A stretch of 64,000 nucleotides of DNA from Numida meleagris. Its lineage: Eukaryota; Chordata; Aves; Galliformes; Numididae. The stretch lies in contig NC_034421.1 of the NCBI RefSeq assembly GCF_002078875.1, forward strand, positions 7,090,365 to 7,154,364, read 5' to 3'. Under the pieces are notes generated by a model that had not been told where the DNA came from, did not search any database, and saw nothing but the letters and a program-made list of their open reading frames with translations. Positions 26,201 to 41,200 of the stretch are shown one piece after another. The position numbers and the translations under genes were made by a program. Within the stretch, counting starts at the first letter, position 1, and each line of letters opens with the position of its first letter.

Positions 26201-29200
26201 TAAGGAAATTAATACACGATATGAGAGAAACGTAATTTTCTTTAACTGTTTGGGAATTCTTGTTGATTTTGTAGCTTCAGGGTGGCTTGGCACAAAGTAG
26301 CCTGGTTGTTACGTGCACTCTTTTACAGTTGAAAGTGGTTCGATGATCTGAAAGTCGATTAGATCTTTAACAGTAAGCGCTTAGTCTTAAAGCAGCAATA
26401 ATTAGGAAAGTGAACTATTAAGGCTGCTGCGTTGCAGCGCTGCCGTAAGCATACTGCCTTCATCTGTTTGGGTGTCTCATGGAATGTCATATATAAACCA
26501 TTTCACTTTATCTGGGAGGAGCAATCGTATGTGAATGGAAATGTAAGAGAAGCGAATCTTTCGTAGACGGCGTTGCGCGTGGCACTAAAAATCTCTTCCA
26601 GGTGGGGGGTGCTCTCCACTGAGGTGGGCAGTTGAACTGAACCATCCTACACGCGGCGTGCAGGAGCTGGAGGAGCTCTGTGTGACCTTCAGCGTTGCCG
26701 TCGCTGTGTGACTGCCTTGGCTTGGCACCGATACGCTTGCTGCAGGAAGCGGTTGTTTTGTGTGCCGCTGTCAGCACGCCTCAGGTGTGGGCTGCGCTGC
26801 AGGGCGCTGTGAGGAGCCGCTGCAATTAGCATGAATCAGCTGCGGCAGAAGGAGTGCTGATAGATCGCTAAGCTGAGGTCTGAGGTCTGCCCATGGGCTG
26901 CTCAGACTGTGCTATGTGAAGAAAACTTTTTTATGTATTTCAAAGCTTATTGCGGTACCTAGACCAACCTAGACCACATAAATGTGATAGCTTGTAACGC
27001 GTTGGACTGTTCACACATTCAAAGATATTTACTAAAACAGAACAACAACAACAACAATAAAATGCACTCCATTATTTTTCAGTTCTTTCACTTCTAAATG
27101 AGGAAATGCTGAAAGCACCCAGTGGAAACGCACTTGTGTAAGATTTGTTTTAGCGAAATTGAGTTTCAATCTAAATTCGTCGTCGTGCACGGTGTTTCAG
27201 ATGCTCACAGTAGGGAATCTGAATTATCCACTTATTGAATATGGGCAACAATTAATGAATGGAATCTGATACAGTGCTAGTAATCGTTATCAACTCCGAT
27301 TTATCTGCAAGCTTTTGAATACCACCCATTCCGCATACTCTGTGCATTAAATTGGCTCGTGTCTGGGCCGTTCCTCCCCGTCGTTCTGTCCCTCTCCAGC
27401 CAGCTGTGAAATAGGGAGCAGCGGGTCAGCGCTGTCAGAGCGCCCGAGTGCTGCTCTGCTCCACCCCTGGGACGTGTGCTGAAGGGCCTCCTGGGGAGCA
27501 ACGGCTTGGCCACATTTTTTTTTTTAGTAGCCTAAATATGGTATTCCATTAAAACACAAAGCAGCTGCTGAGTCTTAGGTGACGTTTTATTCTGGGTGTC
27601 CTGTTTGCCGCCTCCTCCTGCAAGGTCGTAACTTTTTGAATGTGTAACACTTGTAGGTTTCCCATTGGAGTAAGAGCTCTATTTTTAGTATTTAAATATT
27701 TTAACATAAGGTTAAATTGCCAAAATGAACTGACGTAGTGCCCTTTTAGTATTAAAGGGGGGCTACAGGAAAGAAGGGGACAGACTCTTTAGCAGGGTCT
27801 GTGTTGATAGGAGTAGGGGAAATGGCTTCAAGCTCAAAGAGGGTGGATTTAGGTTGGATATAAGGAAGAAATCTTTTACAGTGAGGGGAGTAAGGCACTG
27901 GAACAGGCTGCCCAGTGATGTGGTTGCTGCCCCATCCCTGGAGACTTTCAAGGTGAGGCTGGATCAGGCCCTGGGCAACCTGCTGTAGCTGTGGTGTCCC
28001 TGTTCACTGCAGGAGAGTTGGACTAGATGACCCTCAGAGGTCCCTTCCAACTCTAAGGATTCTACGATCTGTCAGAAAAAACTGTAGGAGGTTTCTTAGT
28101 AGTGGCATGCTTTACCTTTGCTAGAAGGGATAGCGAAACATTCCTTCATCCAGATCTGTGCTGATCAAGCTGTCTGACTATGAGATAACGGAGCTTTTAA
28201 TGAGGAGTGAGTTAAAATTATAATTTAAAAAAAAAAAAAATTCCCGTTGCACAATATATAAACATACCTAAGCGTATCTACTTAGTGTTCAATGTAAGTT
28301 ACTGTTCTGATGAATAACTTTGTCTAACTTTCTTTTTTTTGGGGGTGGGGGTAGTGCCAGAACAAACCAAGACAAGTGTAAGCCAGCCTCAGCCTGTCAC
28401 CTCTAACGGCACTTCCACAGCAACCAGCACTAATAATAATGCCAAGCGGGCGACAGCCAACAATCAGCAGCAGCAAACCTTGCCTCGATACCCTCCTCGT
28501 GAAGTACCACCGCGATTTCGACACCAGGAACAGAAACAGCTTCTGAAACGAGGTCAGCAGTTACCAGTTATAGCTGCAAACCTGGGATCTACTCCTAAAG
28601 TATTAAACGGCCAGTCAGGAGGCAGCACTGTCACAAACAAACAGCCGGTGACCAACGGAGAAGTGCCGAACAGCAGCAAAAAACAGCCAGGTGAGGGGCA
28701 GGTGCCTTGTTTTTCTTTAATTAGAGCTGGATACTTGAAATGGGATTATCAATGAGCTATTTGTTCTAGTATTACTTAAACTTTAAATGTAAGTTGTGGC
28801 ACAATGAGATGTTTTCCTGTGTTGTAGCTTAATATTAAACATTACAGGATAATTTCAGCCGTCTTTGTGCAAGTTTGTCTGAAACTAAGGGCGTGTTTGT
28901 TGGATGTTGTTGCTGGTGGTGTACAGCAGATGCATACCTGTTTTTGAACAGTTATTGAAACCAAGGTGATGACTGCTATACCTTCTGAATTTCCATTCTT
29001 TATCTTAATAATTGATTCAAGTATGGTAATGGTATGTAGAATTTCATTCAGTTTTGATACTTGTATATGTGCAAGGTAGACTGGTCAAATTTGGCAAGTG
29101 GCACTGGGAGGCCAAGGTCTCACTTCTGTCTGTGCTGTGTATGTGTGTGCTTGGAAGTTCTTTTGTCTAGTACAAACCAGGAATAGTGTGTGTCCAGGAT

Positions 29201-32200
29201 GTTGTGAAGGTGAGTACTTTGAGATATGTAGGAAAGATGACTAGAAAGGAAAATGAGCTTTCAGTGCTGGGTTTTTGTAAGAGATTCAGAATCCAGTCTA
29301 ATGAATTGCTTGTGAAGTAATGTAGAGGTGATGATAGTCCAGCATCATGCAAGAGTACCTTAATTCCTTTGGAGCTGAAAGGAAATAGTGGTGTTACTTA
29401 CATTGGTCTTACTTGCCTTCCACAGTTCCTCTTTTAGACTCCAGCCAGTCCTTCTGTGATTTACCATGGAGTAGGATCTCTTGAGTTTAGCTGTGGTTCT
29501 GCCTTTGGACAGGTGATTTGTAAAAATCAGGCAACACAAGTACTGCTAAATCTACAGGTTTCCTTAAATAAATAGGCAAAAAAGTACCCCTTTGTCTGTA
29601 TTCAGTGTGTACAATCATCTGCAGTGCCATGTGCTCCTCTGGAAAGAGATACAGTCTTGTACCAACATGGTTATTTTAAGAAATCTACGTAAGTAACTCT
29701 TTACCAGAACGTTTTCATACCAAATTCACATGATTGCAGTACTGAAACTTTTCTCCATGTGTAAACTTCACATGAAAGGAGGGTCTTGAATGCTACCTTG
29801 GTATGTTTGCTTGCCTTCATGCTTTGTTTCACACCAGAATAGCCAGGTGGTTATTCCACAATAAAATGATTTATACAGTGACCTAAAATATTTGCTAGCA
29901 GTAATTACTTACAACTGTGGAACAGAAGAGAACACGAGAGCTGTCAGGATCTTGGCTTTTGTCCAGGCTGAGTTACTTTTATTCCTTCATTGACGTGAGT
30001 CACTCTCATTTTATTTTGATGCATCTTGCAGTGGTGCAGCAAAGTTGCAACCAGAGCCTTTGGAAACAGAGTGCTTCATGTGACTTCCATTGGTTTTTTG
30101 TGTCTTTTTTTTCCTTGTTGTTTAGGAGTAAAAAGAAGTGAGCAGTTGAGATTTGCAGTTAGTAGAAATAAAGATTTAATTTAGGAAATATTGCTTTAAA
30201 TATAACAGTTATGATTTCCAACTGAAAATGTGCTCTTTTTTATATGAATGAAACTTTTAAAATGAAGGATGTCTCAAATTGGCTAATTAAATGACAAACG
30301 TATAAAAGCTAACTAGTAGTGGAAATACTTAGTAAAACCAGCAACATTTCTACTTAATCTGGCCTACATGTAGGACTGATTTTCATATCGGCCTCTCTCC
30401 CCTTGTGCTGGGTTCTGAGCTATGGCAAGGCCATTGGTAAGGTTGAGAGATGGCTCTTTTAAGAGAAATCTCTCCTGAAAAGGGATGCTAATAGATGGTT
30501 TAAAAGTAAAAAGTGGTTTAGGGTCTTGAAGCTGTAGGTTACATAAGTAGTGCTTCTGTAATTTTCTTCCTTTTTTTTTTTGTAGGCATGCCTCCCATTC
30601 GGGACTTGGTGAGCCACTCCCCTAACCAGTCAGGTTAGCCATTTAAATCTCACCTTTTTTCACACTAGGTGTGTTTGTAGTTGTTACATGTCTCACACAG
30701 TTTTGTCTGATTTTTTTTTTTTCCCCCGATTCTTTGGCTTATGTCTTTTAATAACGTGTGCTGTGTGAATGTCTGACTTACATATACTTTGTGTGCCATA
30801 ACATATTACACTTGGGTAAACATTTTAAATTTTCTAAAATGTTAGAATTCATACAGAATTTTTTTTTTGAGGGCTAGACTATATGGCAGCTTAGCTCTAA
30901 ACGAGGGGCTGTTTTTGCCTTTTTTTTTTTTTAAGCCTTTCTGCTTGTTTGTTGTCTCTGGATGTTAAAGTGAATAATTTATGCAAGTTTGTTTTGTATC
31001 AGAGACATTTAACTACATGGGGAGGAAGTAAGTGATCACAGTCCCAGTCTGCAGACCTTGTGTGTGCAGTGCCTAGTTAGTGCTGGGCTGTGTGTACCTG
31101 GGGCTGCAGCTGTGTGTGTTGCTCGCTAGGTGAGGCTGTGAGAAGCTCCTGGTGTTTGGTTAACTTACCTGAGGGCTAGTTACTTGCCCGAGGATGGGTG
31201 AGCTACAGCTCATGGTGGTGCTGTGTGGGTCAGGGAGGGCCAGGAGAGGGGAGAGTGCAGAGCTGGCCCTAGGGGAGAGCTGCCAGCTGGGCACAGACAC
31301 AGTATCCTTGTCCTGGTGACTCTCCTGCCCTGTGTTGGCAGAGATCTGTCAGAGACAGGCAGCTCAATCTACTAGTTCTCGGGCTTGAGTTCTTCAGAAA
31401 GACAAAACCAGACTTCAGGACCTTCTTCTGTACCACAGAGAAACTGATACCCGAGGTTATCAAACATAATGGGGTATGTTTTGGTTTTTGGTTTTGTCAC
31501 CTCTTTAAAAGTGTGCTTTTTAGCTTGTGTGCTGAAGTGTGTCTTTTCATAAGGACCAAAAGTACAGTCACTGGGAAGGTACAGTATTGACATATGATAT
31601 ACACCACTAGGTTCTGTAACTGAAAAAGGAGATAGAGGGAGCAGGATTCAATGCATCTCAGTCCTACAGTTTAGTTTAAATAGTGTGGTGGTACTTAAAA
31701 CCACAACTGCCAACAAAACTCCTTTAGGCAGTACCTGGTAAAGCTATAGGCTGCTGTTGGCTGATTTTGCTGTGCACCAAATGCAGCATCATCAAGTAAT
31801 TGTTCAGTTCTTAGGGTGTTTTTGTGCTATCTGACAGATGAAAAGAGATTTGAACAGGAGTGTTTCAGAACAGCAAATCGTAAGAAATCACTGATACCTA
31901 CTTGTGTCCAGGAAAAAGATTAGTCAAGGTGGTTCTGTTGGTGTTAGAATGAGAGTCTGGATTCTATGACTGGAAATTAATCATTACACCATGCTTGTGT
32001 ATTGTGCTTGTTGCAAACTGTATTGCATCTAAATTAATACAGTAGGCTTCCATAACTACAGGCTTTCTTTCTGTAGGTTCTCTTGCTGTGCAAATTAGGG
32101 TTTGTTACCATTTCACTCTGGCTCGTAGTCATAGCCTGTATCTCTTCACGCTGAATTCTGACTGCTTGCCACCTATCTGTGTACTTCCATGCTGTTTTTT

Positions 32201-35200
32201 AGAGTTGATCACGTTACTGGGATAACACTGTGTAACAAGATTGTGTTTTGTGAGGACAGCTTTTAATGCTCTTCTCTTGTTCGTGTGAACGCAGGCAACT
32301 CTTTGATTAGTTTTATAATGCAGGTTAAATGTCACTTTATAAAATGCCAGTGTGAGGCTTGAAATCTTGGACAGCTGCTTGAGTACTACAGCATTTTTCC
32401 AGTGACATATCAGTGGGCAGGTTCTAGATCATGTTCTTCTGAATGAATGCCTTCCAGTTCTCCCAAGGATGCTGTGTGGTTCCTTCCTCCCAGAGCGTGG
32501 AGCTGTAGAGTCAAGTCACGTAGTGTTTCAGATTTGTTACTCTATTCCAAAAATATTGGGTTTTCTCATTCTCATGGTATTCTCAAGTTCCTTTTGAGAG
32601 GCAGATGCACTGAAACAAGGTCTCTTTTTAAATCTGTGTGACCTTCACTTCAGTCACTCATGCTTACCATGATAAACCGCATCAGCCCTTCATGCAGCGG
32701 AATCGGAATGAGAACAGGCTCCTACCAAGTGGTCTTCAGAAGCTTCCTTTGTTTCAAACAGAGTTATTACCAAAAGTCATATCTTGTGTATTTTAGCTTC
32801 TGGGTAGGTGGCAGTTTTAAAGTTTTGTTAATGCTTTAGTAGAGTAGGTGCAGTGTATAGGGGATTGGAGCAGACTGGGGCTTGAGGCTTCAGTCCGTGC
32901 ACAGAACTGGTATTGCTGGGAGCAGAAGGAAGAAACCAGAGGGACCAGCAGCTTCCCTTCAGACTTCACACTTAAAATCTGTTTCTAGGAAACGCCAGAG
33001 GCTTATAAATTAGTACTGTATGATTAAAAGCAGCCAATCTCTTCGTGTTCTATAAATAGCTTTTGAGAAAAGTATGGATTGATAACTGAGCGTTTTGTTA
33101 CTGTTAGCCCTGTCTGTTAGCAGGGACAGGTACAACTTCATTATGGTGTTCAGCTGACATGAGTAGCTTTCTCTGCACAGGTGTAAGGCATGTACTGTAA
33201 AAATCCATTAAGAATGAATATGAACAGGGATTTTTCTTTATGCATTTTCCATATTCTAAGTAAAGACAGAAAAAAAAAAGACATTACTTAGAAAAGCAGA
33301 CTTTTTTTTTAAAAAAAAAAGGAAATATTTTTACTGAGCAGTCAAGTGACTTGCTACATATACAGCAACTGAGCATGTGTTGTTCTTTCAGTTGAGGGAA
33401 ATGCTGAGTAAACTGCACTGACAGGTGTTGTATTTTGTTGCCATCTTCATGACTGTTTTTCTGTCCTCCTACTTCTATAGTTTCATGTTGTGGTGCATCT
33501 GTCTGTGTTTTGATTTAACAATTCAGGAAAAAAAATCTCTGCAATAAAGCTTTAGAAATACGAAATGAAAATTGACAGCACTTAATTTCATAGCAAATAC
33601 TTCATGGTGTATGTTCTTAACCATGAAACATTTGTAAGTCAATTGAGATGTATTTCTTCCTGACTCCTGAACATAATCATCCTATTAATTAGAAAAGAAA
33701 TGGTAGTTATTACATACATGGCAATGAGAAGTAGTAGTTCGGTTGCTGCACTTCATCTGTGTTCCTGCAGCAGCAGAACTTTAGATTGACATTGTGATTT
33801 TTGTATCAGGTTATTGTTGTATAAAAGAAATAATTTGTACTTGAGAAAATGTACATAATACCTTTTAATGGTGTGTGTTTCTGCAGCTATTGTCGCACTG
33901 CATTTGCTACTGCTAGGTTGGCTTAATTTCCAGTTTAGATTACTGCCTTTCAGAATCTCTTTGAATTTAAACACATGATTTTTTTTATAACATATTTTCT
34001 GGCTAGTGATGCTGATTATTTAAAAAAACAAAAGCAACGCTATTTGGAAAAAATAGAACTGTACTTTCAGTCGTGTTTAGTCATGCTTTGTGTGTGAATT
34101 CCACTTTGTGCATTTATTGGGAATTGTTCTAGGTCATGCATAGAGCAGTGTTCTGAGCAGGTATGCTGTAAAGTGTTCTCTGTAATCTTCAGTGACTAGT
34201 GTTAAAATAAGCAAAATAATTCTTGACTTAGTGTCTACGTACATTTTTTTCTCTTCTGTGTAATGAACTAATAATACTGTGTTTGTAATAATGGTCTTGG
34301 ACTTTCCTTCTTCTCTTTAGATCTGAACCACAGTGGTCTAGGATCCCATTATGAAAATTCTCACTGGGGACCAGTCTCTTCAAATAGTGACTCCAGCACA
34401 AACTGGGATAAAGTTATTGTAGACGGCTCTGACAAAGAAGCATGGCCATCAATCACTGGCAGTGACCCAGAGTTGACATCAGAATGTATGGACACTGACT
34501 CTGCCTCTAGCTCTGGGTCAGAGAGAAACCTCATTATAATGGCTTCAGGGAGCACAGGTGGTGAAAATGATGGCATTCGAAATGGCATCGGACATGGTTC
34601 TCAAAATAAGTTTGTGGTTGGTAGCAACAGCAATAATGTGGGCAATGGAAGTATTAATGGGCCATGGGGTTTATCCCATGGGACCATAATAAGCACATGT
34701 CAAGTTTCTGTGGATGCTCCTGACAGCAAATCTGAAAGTAGCAACAATAGAATGAATGCTTGGGGCACCATAAACTCTTCATCAAATGGAGGGTTAAATC
34801 CAAGCACTTTGAATTCAAATGGCAACCATGGTGCCTGGCCTGTATTGGAGAACAATGGACATGCCCTGAAAGGGTCTGTAGGGAGTGGTAATTCTGGCAC
34901 AAATATTCAGTGCAGTACCATAGGTCAGATATCTAACAGTCAGAGTATTAACTCTAAAGTGGGTGGTTCAGCCCATGGTTCCTGGGGAAGCCTTCAGGAA
35001 AATTGTGATTCTGAATTAAATGGTACAAGGAAGGTTTCATTCAGTGGGCAACCTCAAAACCTTAACACTGAAATGAATGGACCAAATAACACTACTAACT
35101 TTATGACCTCTAGTTTACCAAACTCTGCTGGTTCAGCGCAGATTAACGAACTGCCTAATAATACAGGGCATGGGGCCTGGCGCGTGAGCACAATGAATCA

Positions 35201-38200
35201 TTCTCAGATTCAGGCCTCTCCAGTTACAAATGGCACTTCCATTTCTCACCTTAGCAATGGTGAGGCGAAAAATGGTGGATCTTATGGTACTACATGGGGT
35301 GCCTATGGTTCTAATTACTCTGGAGACAAATGTTCAGGCCCAAACAGCCAAGCTAATGGTGACACTGTGAATGCAACTCTAATGCAGTCAGGCATTAGTG
35401 GGCCTGGCAGCACTAACTTTCAAATCAACGGGAATAAAGGAGGAGGGGTGTGGGAAGCAGGGACAGTCAACTCTCAGAATATGCCGTGGGGAAGTGGAAA
35501 TGGTGCAAGTGCTGGCGGAAGTAGAAGAGGATGGGGCAACCCTGCACAAAACACTGGCACTAGTATTTCAAATGGTGAATGGAGTAAACTGCCTAGTAAT
35601 CAGCATTCCAATGAAAGCGTAAATGGAAATAGCAGGAAGTTTACAAATGGATGGAAATCTACTGAAGAAGATGACCTTAACAGCCAGAGTTCTGCTGTGT
35701 CTCAGATAACTGAGCAGAATAGCGCGTGGGCCAAAACAGGTACAGGGGACAGTGAAGGTAGTACAGAGAGCACTGGATGCCATGAAGATAGAGTAGCTAC
35801 AGAAGGACAGAATCGAGAGAGAAGAAAAGTTGACCAGCATGCATTACTCCAAAGTATAGTAAACAGAACTGACTTAGATCCACGTGTCCTTTCCAATTCT
35901 GGTTGGGGACAGACTCCGATCAAACAGAACACTGCCTGGGATACCGAAACATCACCAAGAGGTGAAAGAAAAACTGACAATGGGACAGAGGCCTGGGGAG
36001 GCTCTGTGACACAGACTTCTAGCTCAGGGGGATGTGTGGATAGACCTAGCCCTAATAATAATGATACCTCATCTGTGTCAGGGTGGGGAGATCCAAAGTC
36101 TGCTACAAGGTGGGGGGACTCCAAAGGGTCAAATAGCCAAGGGGGGTGGGAAGAGGATTCTGCTGCTACAGTAATGGTCAAGAGCAATCAGTCATGGGGA
36201 AGTGGCAAAGAGGAGAAGTCATCTTGGAATGACACACAGAAGATGAAACAGGGATGGGTAGAAGGACAAAAGGCCAGCCAGGGTTGGGCCATTTCTGCCA
36301 GCGACGGCTGGGGTGAAAATTCAAGAAGTAACCATTGGGGTGAGACTAAGAAATCCAGTTCAGGAGGTAGCGACAGTGACAGATCAGTGTCTGGTTGGAA
36401 TGAGCCAGGTAAATCAAATTCTGTTACTTGGGGAGGTAATAATAGTACAAACCCAAATAATTCTTCAGGATGGGATGAGCCTGCAAAGTCTAATCAGAAC
36501 CAGGGCTGGGGAGACCCTCCTAAATCCAATCAGCCTCAAGGTTGGGGGGATTCATCAAAGCCAATCAACTCTCCAGAATGGAACAAACAAGATGTTGGAT
36601 CTTGGGGAGCACCATCTGCCACCAATAAACCACCAGGCTCGGGCTGGCTGGGGGGACCGATGCCAGCCTCCGCGAAGGAGGAGGAACCCACCGGCTGGGA
36701 GGAGCCATCCCCTGAATCAATACGCCGCAAAATGGAAATTGATGATGGAACTTCTGCTTGGGGTGATCCAAGCAAATACAACTACAAAAATGTGAATATG
36801 TGGAATAAAAATGTCCCAAACAGTAGCAGCAGTTCAGACCAGCAAGCACAGGTACATCAGCAGCTACTGTCTTCAAGTGCCATGTCTAGCAAGGAGAGCA
36901 GTTCGGGTTCTGGTAAGGCTTGACTTTACACAAACTTGTGTTTTCATTTAATTGTAAAGCAGTTCTTTCCTACTTGTTTCATATGGCATATTTTAGTTTC
37001 AAAGTGGAGAGGTGAAGGTTGCAATGGAAGTACTTTATCGTTACTATTTTTTAAAAGGAGAATGCACATAGACATTTTGATATTTTTATACAAATTGGAG
37101 GCTCTGTTCTCATTTTCAGTGGTTTCAGTATTGAAGACTAGACAGCTCTGCTGGAATCCTGGGGTGGGAGAACAAAGGGAAAATGTTTTTTTTTTTTAAA
37201 TGTTTTTAAAACAAAAGCTAAGGAATAAAAGTGTTTTTCTTCATTTGATTCTAAAAGCTAAAACTTAATGTTGCCAAAGAATCAAAAAAAAAAAAAACAA
37301 AAAAAAAACCAAACCCCAACAAGTTGAGCTGCTACAAGGTAGAATGAAACGATTATTTTATATGCACTAAAGATCAGAATTTGCAGGCTTGTCGTTTTGG
37401 GGGTAGTAAATACTTGTTGATGATGGGTTTGCATGGTATATGCCAGGTATTTTGTACTGTCTCTTTTCACCTGCAAAGAGTAGCTTAAACATAAGGAGCA
37501 GCCCTTAGGAACTTAATATTTTAGAAATGCCTTTTCTCAGTGTAATTCTTTTTATATGGAATTTGTATTTTTGCTTCTTTTTAATGGAACAGTTTACAGT
37601 TGTAATAATTACCTTCATGCAAAATGTAAACGTTCACTAATAAGCTTTTAATTGTATGCTATGGCTCTAGAAAAGGCAAAGCACTTGATTCTTTAAAGTG
37701 GCTTTTAAAATCCTGTTTAAAAACATACCAGTAACTCATACTGCTTTAAAAAGGTTGGGGAGAGCCTTCTACTCCAGCCACTACTGTAGATAATGGAACT
37801 TCAGCGTGGGGTAAGCCCATGGATACTGGTACTAGCTGGGGAGAACCCATCAGCGATGCAGGAGGCACCTCTGGCTGGGGAAACGCTTCTCTTGGTCAAC
37901 AGGCTCCAAATAAACCTGGTGAGTGCTTTTTGCACCATCTTTGAATAACAATGCTGAAGGTGAAATGCCTGTGTAAACACCTTACTTTTTCGAAGACTTT
38001 AATTTGAAGTAAATGTAAAGCTAATTTCTGTCTGTGTTGAGGGCAGCCAACACAAACTGATGCTTTTTTGTAATGGAGTAGCTGCTCATTGGTGTGTGTT
38101 TTCCTTCACCCCCAGACCATTGTTGATCTGACACTTGGCATGATTAAAAAAACTACTTCTAGCATCAGGTTTTAGTAGCTGAATCGCATGGAGATTTTTG

Positions 38201-41200
38201 TGGGTTGAAAGGCCGAAGGGGTGGGGTTTTTTTGTTTTGTTTTGTTTTTCACACCCAGGGCCTAAATCTATGCAAGATAGTTGGTGTGGAGATGATATGC
38301 CATTGACAGGCAGTCGTCAGACCAGCTGGGAGGAAGAAGAGGATGTAGAGATTGGAATGTGGAACAGCAGTTCTTCACAAGAAGCTAACCCATCTTTAAA
38401 CTGGCCACCCTATATGAAAAAGATGCCCACAAAGGTAATTGTGACTCGTGAGGTGACAAGTCCACACACAAGAGCAAGTTGGCAATGGAAAGAAAAAAAA
38501 AAAAGTAACGAGGCTCCTGAGAATTATTTCTTTCTTACTCTGTAAAATGGTTCCCTCAGAAGATTACATCAAGGTTTTTTTGCACTGTTGTCATTTCTGA
38601 TAACTAAGAACAGATTGCTGTGCTGAGTGGAGTACCATTAAGCTTTCATCTTCATTCATAATGTTTTATGGTTTAATTTAAGCAGTAGGTGGTAAACATC
38701 TTCTGAGTATCACAGGAGTTCCTTTCTGTTTTTAAGGGAATAATGAAAGGTGGAAATAAGCAAGATGAAACATGGATCAATCCATTCATTAAGCAATTCA
38801 CAAATCTCAGTTTTTCAGTAAGTATTATACCTTTCCTGTCTGTATTGCCTTCGGAGAGTGTTAGTTGCAATGCACAAAAATGAAAATGCTTCATTGTCTA
38901 AAGCTCATTTTCATAGTGTTATCCTTTTTACTTCTATTCGTCTCCTCTGTCTCTCATCCCTTTTCCTTTGTACATTCTCAATGTGGAAAGACGTTTACAA
39001 AGAAAGACATTGTTGTAAACAGGTATTCATCCAGTAGTCTGTTGTTCTAGTTAGTTATGTATTTTAGTAAATGTACCTGCTTTCAGTGGGTATCAAGGGG
39101 ACAAAATGCTGTAAGATAGTGCCCAATTTGTCTTGATGTTTTTTTTTCCCTGCAGGTCTGAATTGAAATAATATATATGAATCTCTTTGTTTTAGCTTTT
39201 AAAAAGATTATTATTAAATAATTGATTCATTTTATTACTTCAGAGAGAATCACCAGAAGAAACCATACAGAGCAATAAGATGGACATGTCTGGAGGTAAG
39301 AAGAGGAAAACATAGCTAGATTTTACAGCTTTCCAATCTCTTTTAGTTTATATGCTTATGATATATTTATAGTGATTTCCTTTATTACATATGTGTGTAT
39401 TTGTGTCTATATAATATTTCCTTAAATAATGCCCTGATAGAGAAAAAAAAAAAAAAAACCAAAAAAGACTTGTGTATATAACACTGCGTACCTGACTGCT
39501 GCAGTAATATTCATCCAAAAGTCAAACTATTCTTAAACATGCAGAGCTAGCATAGAAGTATGTTTATGTGGTGTGGGGTTTTGGTTTTTTGTTTTCTTAA
39601 CACAGGTATCCAGACTGCTTTGTGGACAGCTTCCCTAAATAGGCACCAATGTTCTGAATGCCACACTCGCTCCTTGTGGTTCGTTCTTGGAAACACATTT
39701 TCTGTTCTAAGAAGTAAATTAATACTGAACAGTTACTTTAGATACGTTTATACTTGAATGCAAAATCACTTTTGAGCAGTCTTTATTTGAAATCGTTTGC
39801 CATTATGATTCCTCTAGCAAATGAAAAATAGGATAATTCAATTTAATAAATGACCAACAATATATGATAGTAGAACATGTAATGAAAAATAATTGTGGTG
39901 GTGTTTTATTGTAGCTGCGCTTCTTAATTTGAGTTGAAAATTGCTTCACTTTCGGCTCGTGATCTATATTGTGCAAGTTATTTGCGTTTCAGATTTTAAA
40001 AAATAATAGGAAACCTCATGCTTAAATGATCTCAGGTCTTGAAATTGAATTTAAAATATCTGCTTGGAAATAATTCTCTTGCAGTGCATGCAGTGAATGT
40101 TTTGGTCTCCTAGCTTGCCTAGTGGCATTAACGATGGAAGCTAAATGTTAAAATGAGCTTTCGGTGAACAGCAATATTTAAAATGTTTCCATCTTTTTGT
40201 TGTCATTCCCCCCACAATAACTAAAGCAAATTAAAGAGCCTCTGAAATCTTATGCATATGAAGGGCATGTGATAAAAATGCGACTTCAAATCCAAGACAG
40301 TGCTTGCTGTGACTCTTCAAAGAAAAACAAAAAAGAGATGTCATTAACATCTGGCTTGAACAATTACACTTGCCTTGTTGTTAAGAGCAGACTGAGACTA
40401 TTTTTTGTGAAGTGTGCAGAAACTGTTGACACTTTGCTAATCCAAGTTTGAACTTTTCTGTAGCCATTGATCCCTGGTGTTCCCTTTCCTTTGAAGCAAA
40501 ATCCAGACAGTTTAAAACTGAGTTGATGCTTTCTTTTATTAGGACCAAGCTTGAAATCAGCGTTCAGTATTTTGTAAGCATAAATCCATTTCTAGTGTAT
40601 CTGGAAAACTGCATAATCCTTCAATGTTGTAGTCACATCTCTCTCACCTTTTCTTAGGGATATTGCAAGATAAGAGAATGGAGATAGATAAGCATGGCCT
40701 CAATGTTGGAGATTACAATCGTGTGGTTGGAAAAGGCCCTGGTTCTCGTCCTCAGATTTCCAAAGAGTCTTCCATGGATCGCAGTCCTTATTTTGATAAG
40801 GTTAGTAGCTGTCTTACTGGTGGATGTTCTGAACTTCTTTGACTCAGCATTCCAAGTAATTATCTGTGCACTCCTTAGCTTTCTGCATTTGGTGGAGGAG
40901 AATCTTAATGCTTTCTTGTTGATCCATAAGATATGTTTTGCTCTTTTTAACTTACTGATATGTAATACTAAGCACTTTCTGTAGCCCGTTTGCAGTGCCA
41001 ATAACTAACCTGATCTCTTTTGTTTTCTGCCTATTTCCTGCTGATGCTGGACTCTCATGTGACTCTTCCCTTCTGTTCCTGGCAATGGTTTCTCCCTACT
41101 GCTTGCTTGCTGGCTGGTTGTTGCGCATCGGTTTGTCTGTCCAATCAGGATGGCATTGTAGCAGACGAGTCCCAAAACATGCAGTTTATGTCCAATCAAA

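Larger units (their letters stand above)
22209..28354 (+). other. TNRC6A: TNRC6A intron, about 6.1 kb, with G runs and a CR1
   Basis: Apart from the separately listed 38-nt poly-G tract and the CR1 element, the intron holds two G10 runs (about 22616-22625 and 23044-23053) and a short (AAC)n tract at about 27041-27057. No exon or RNA gene was recognised. Confidence 0.6.
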
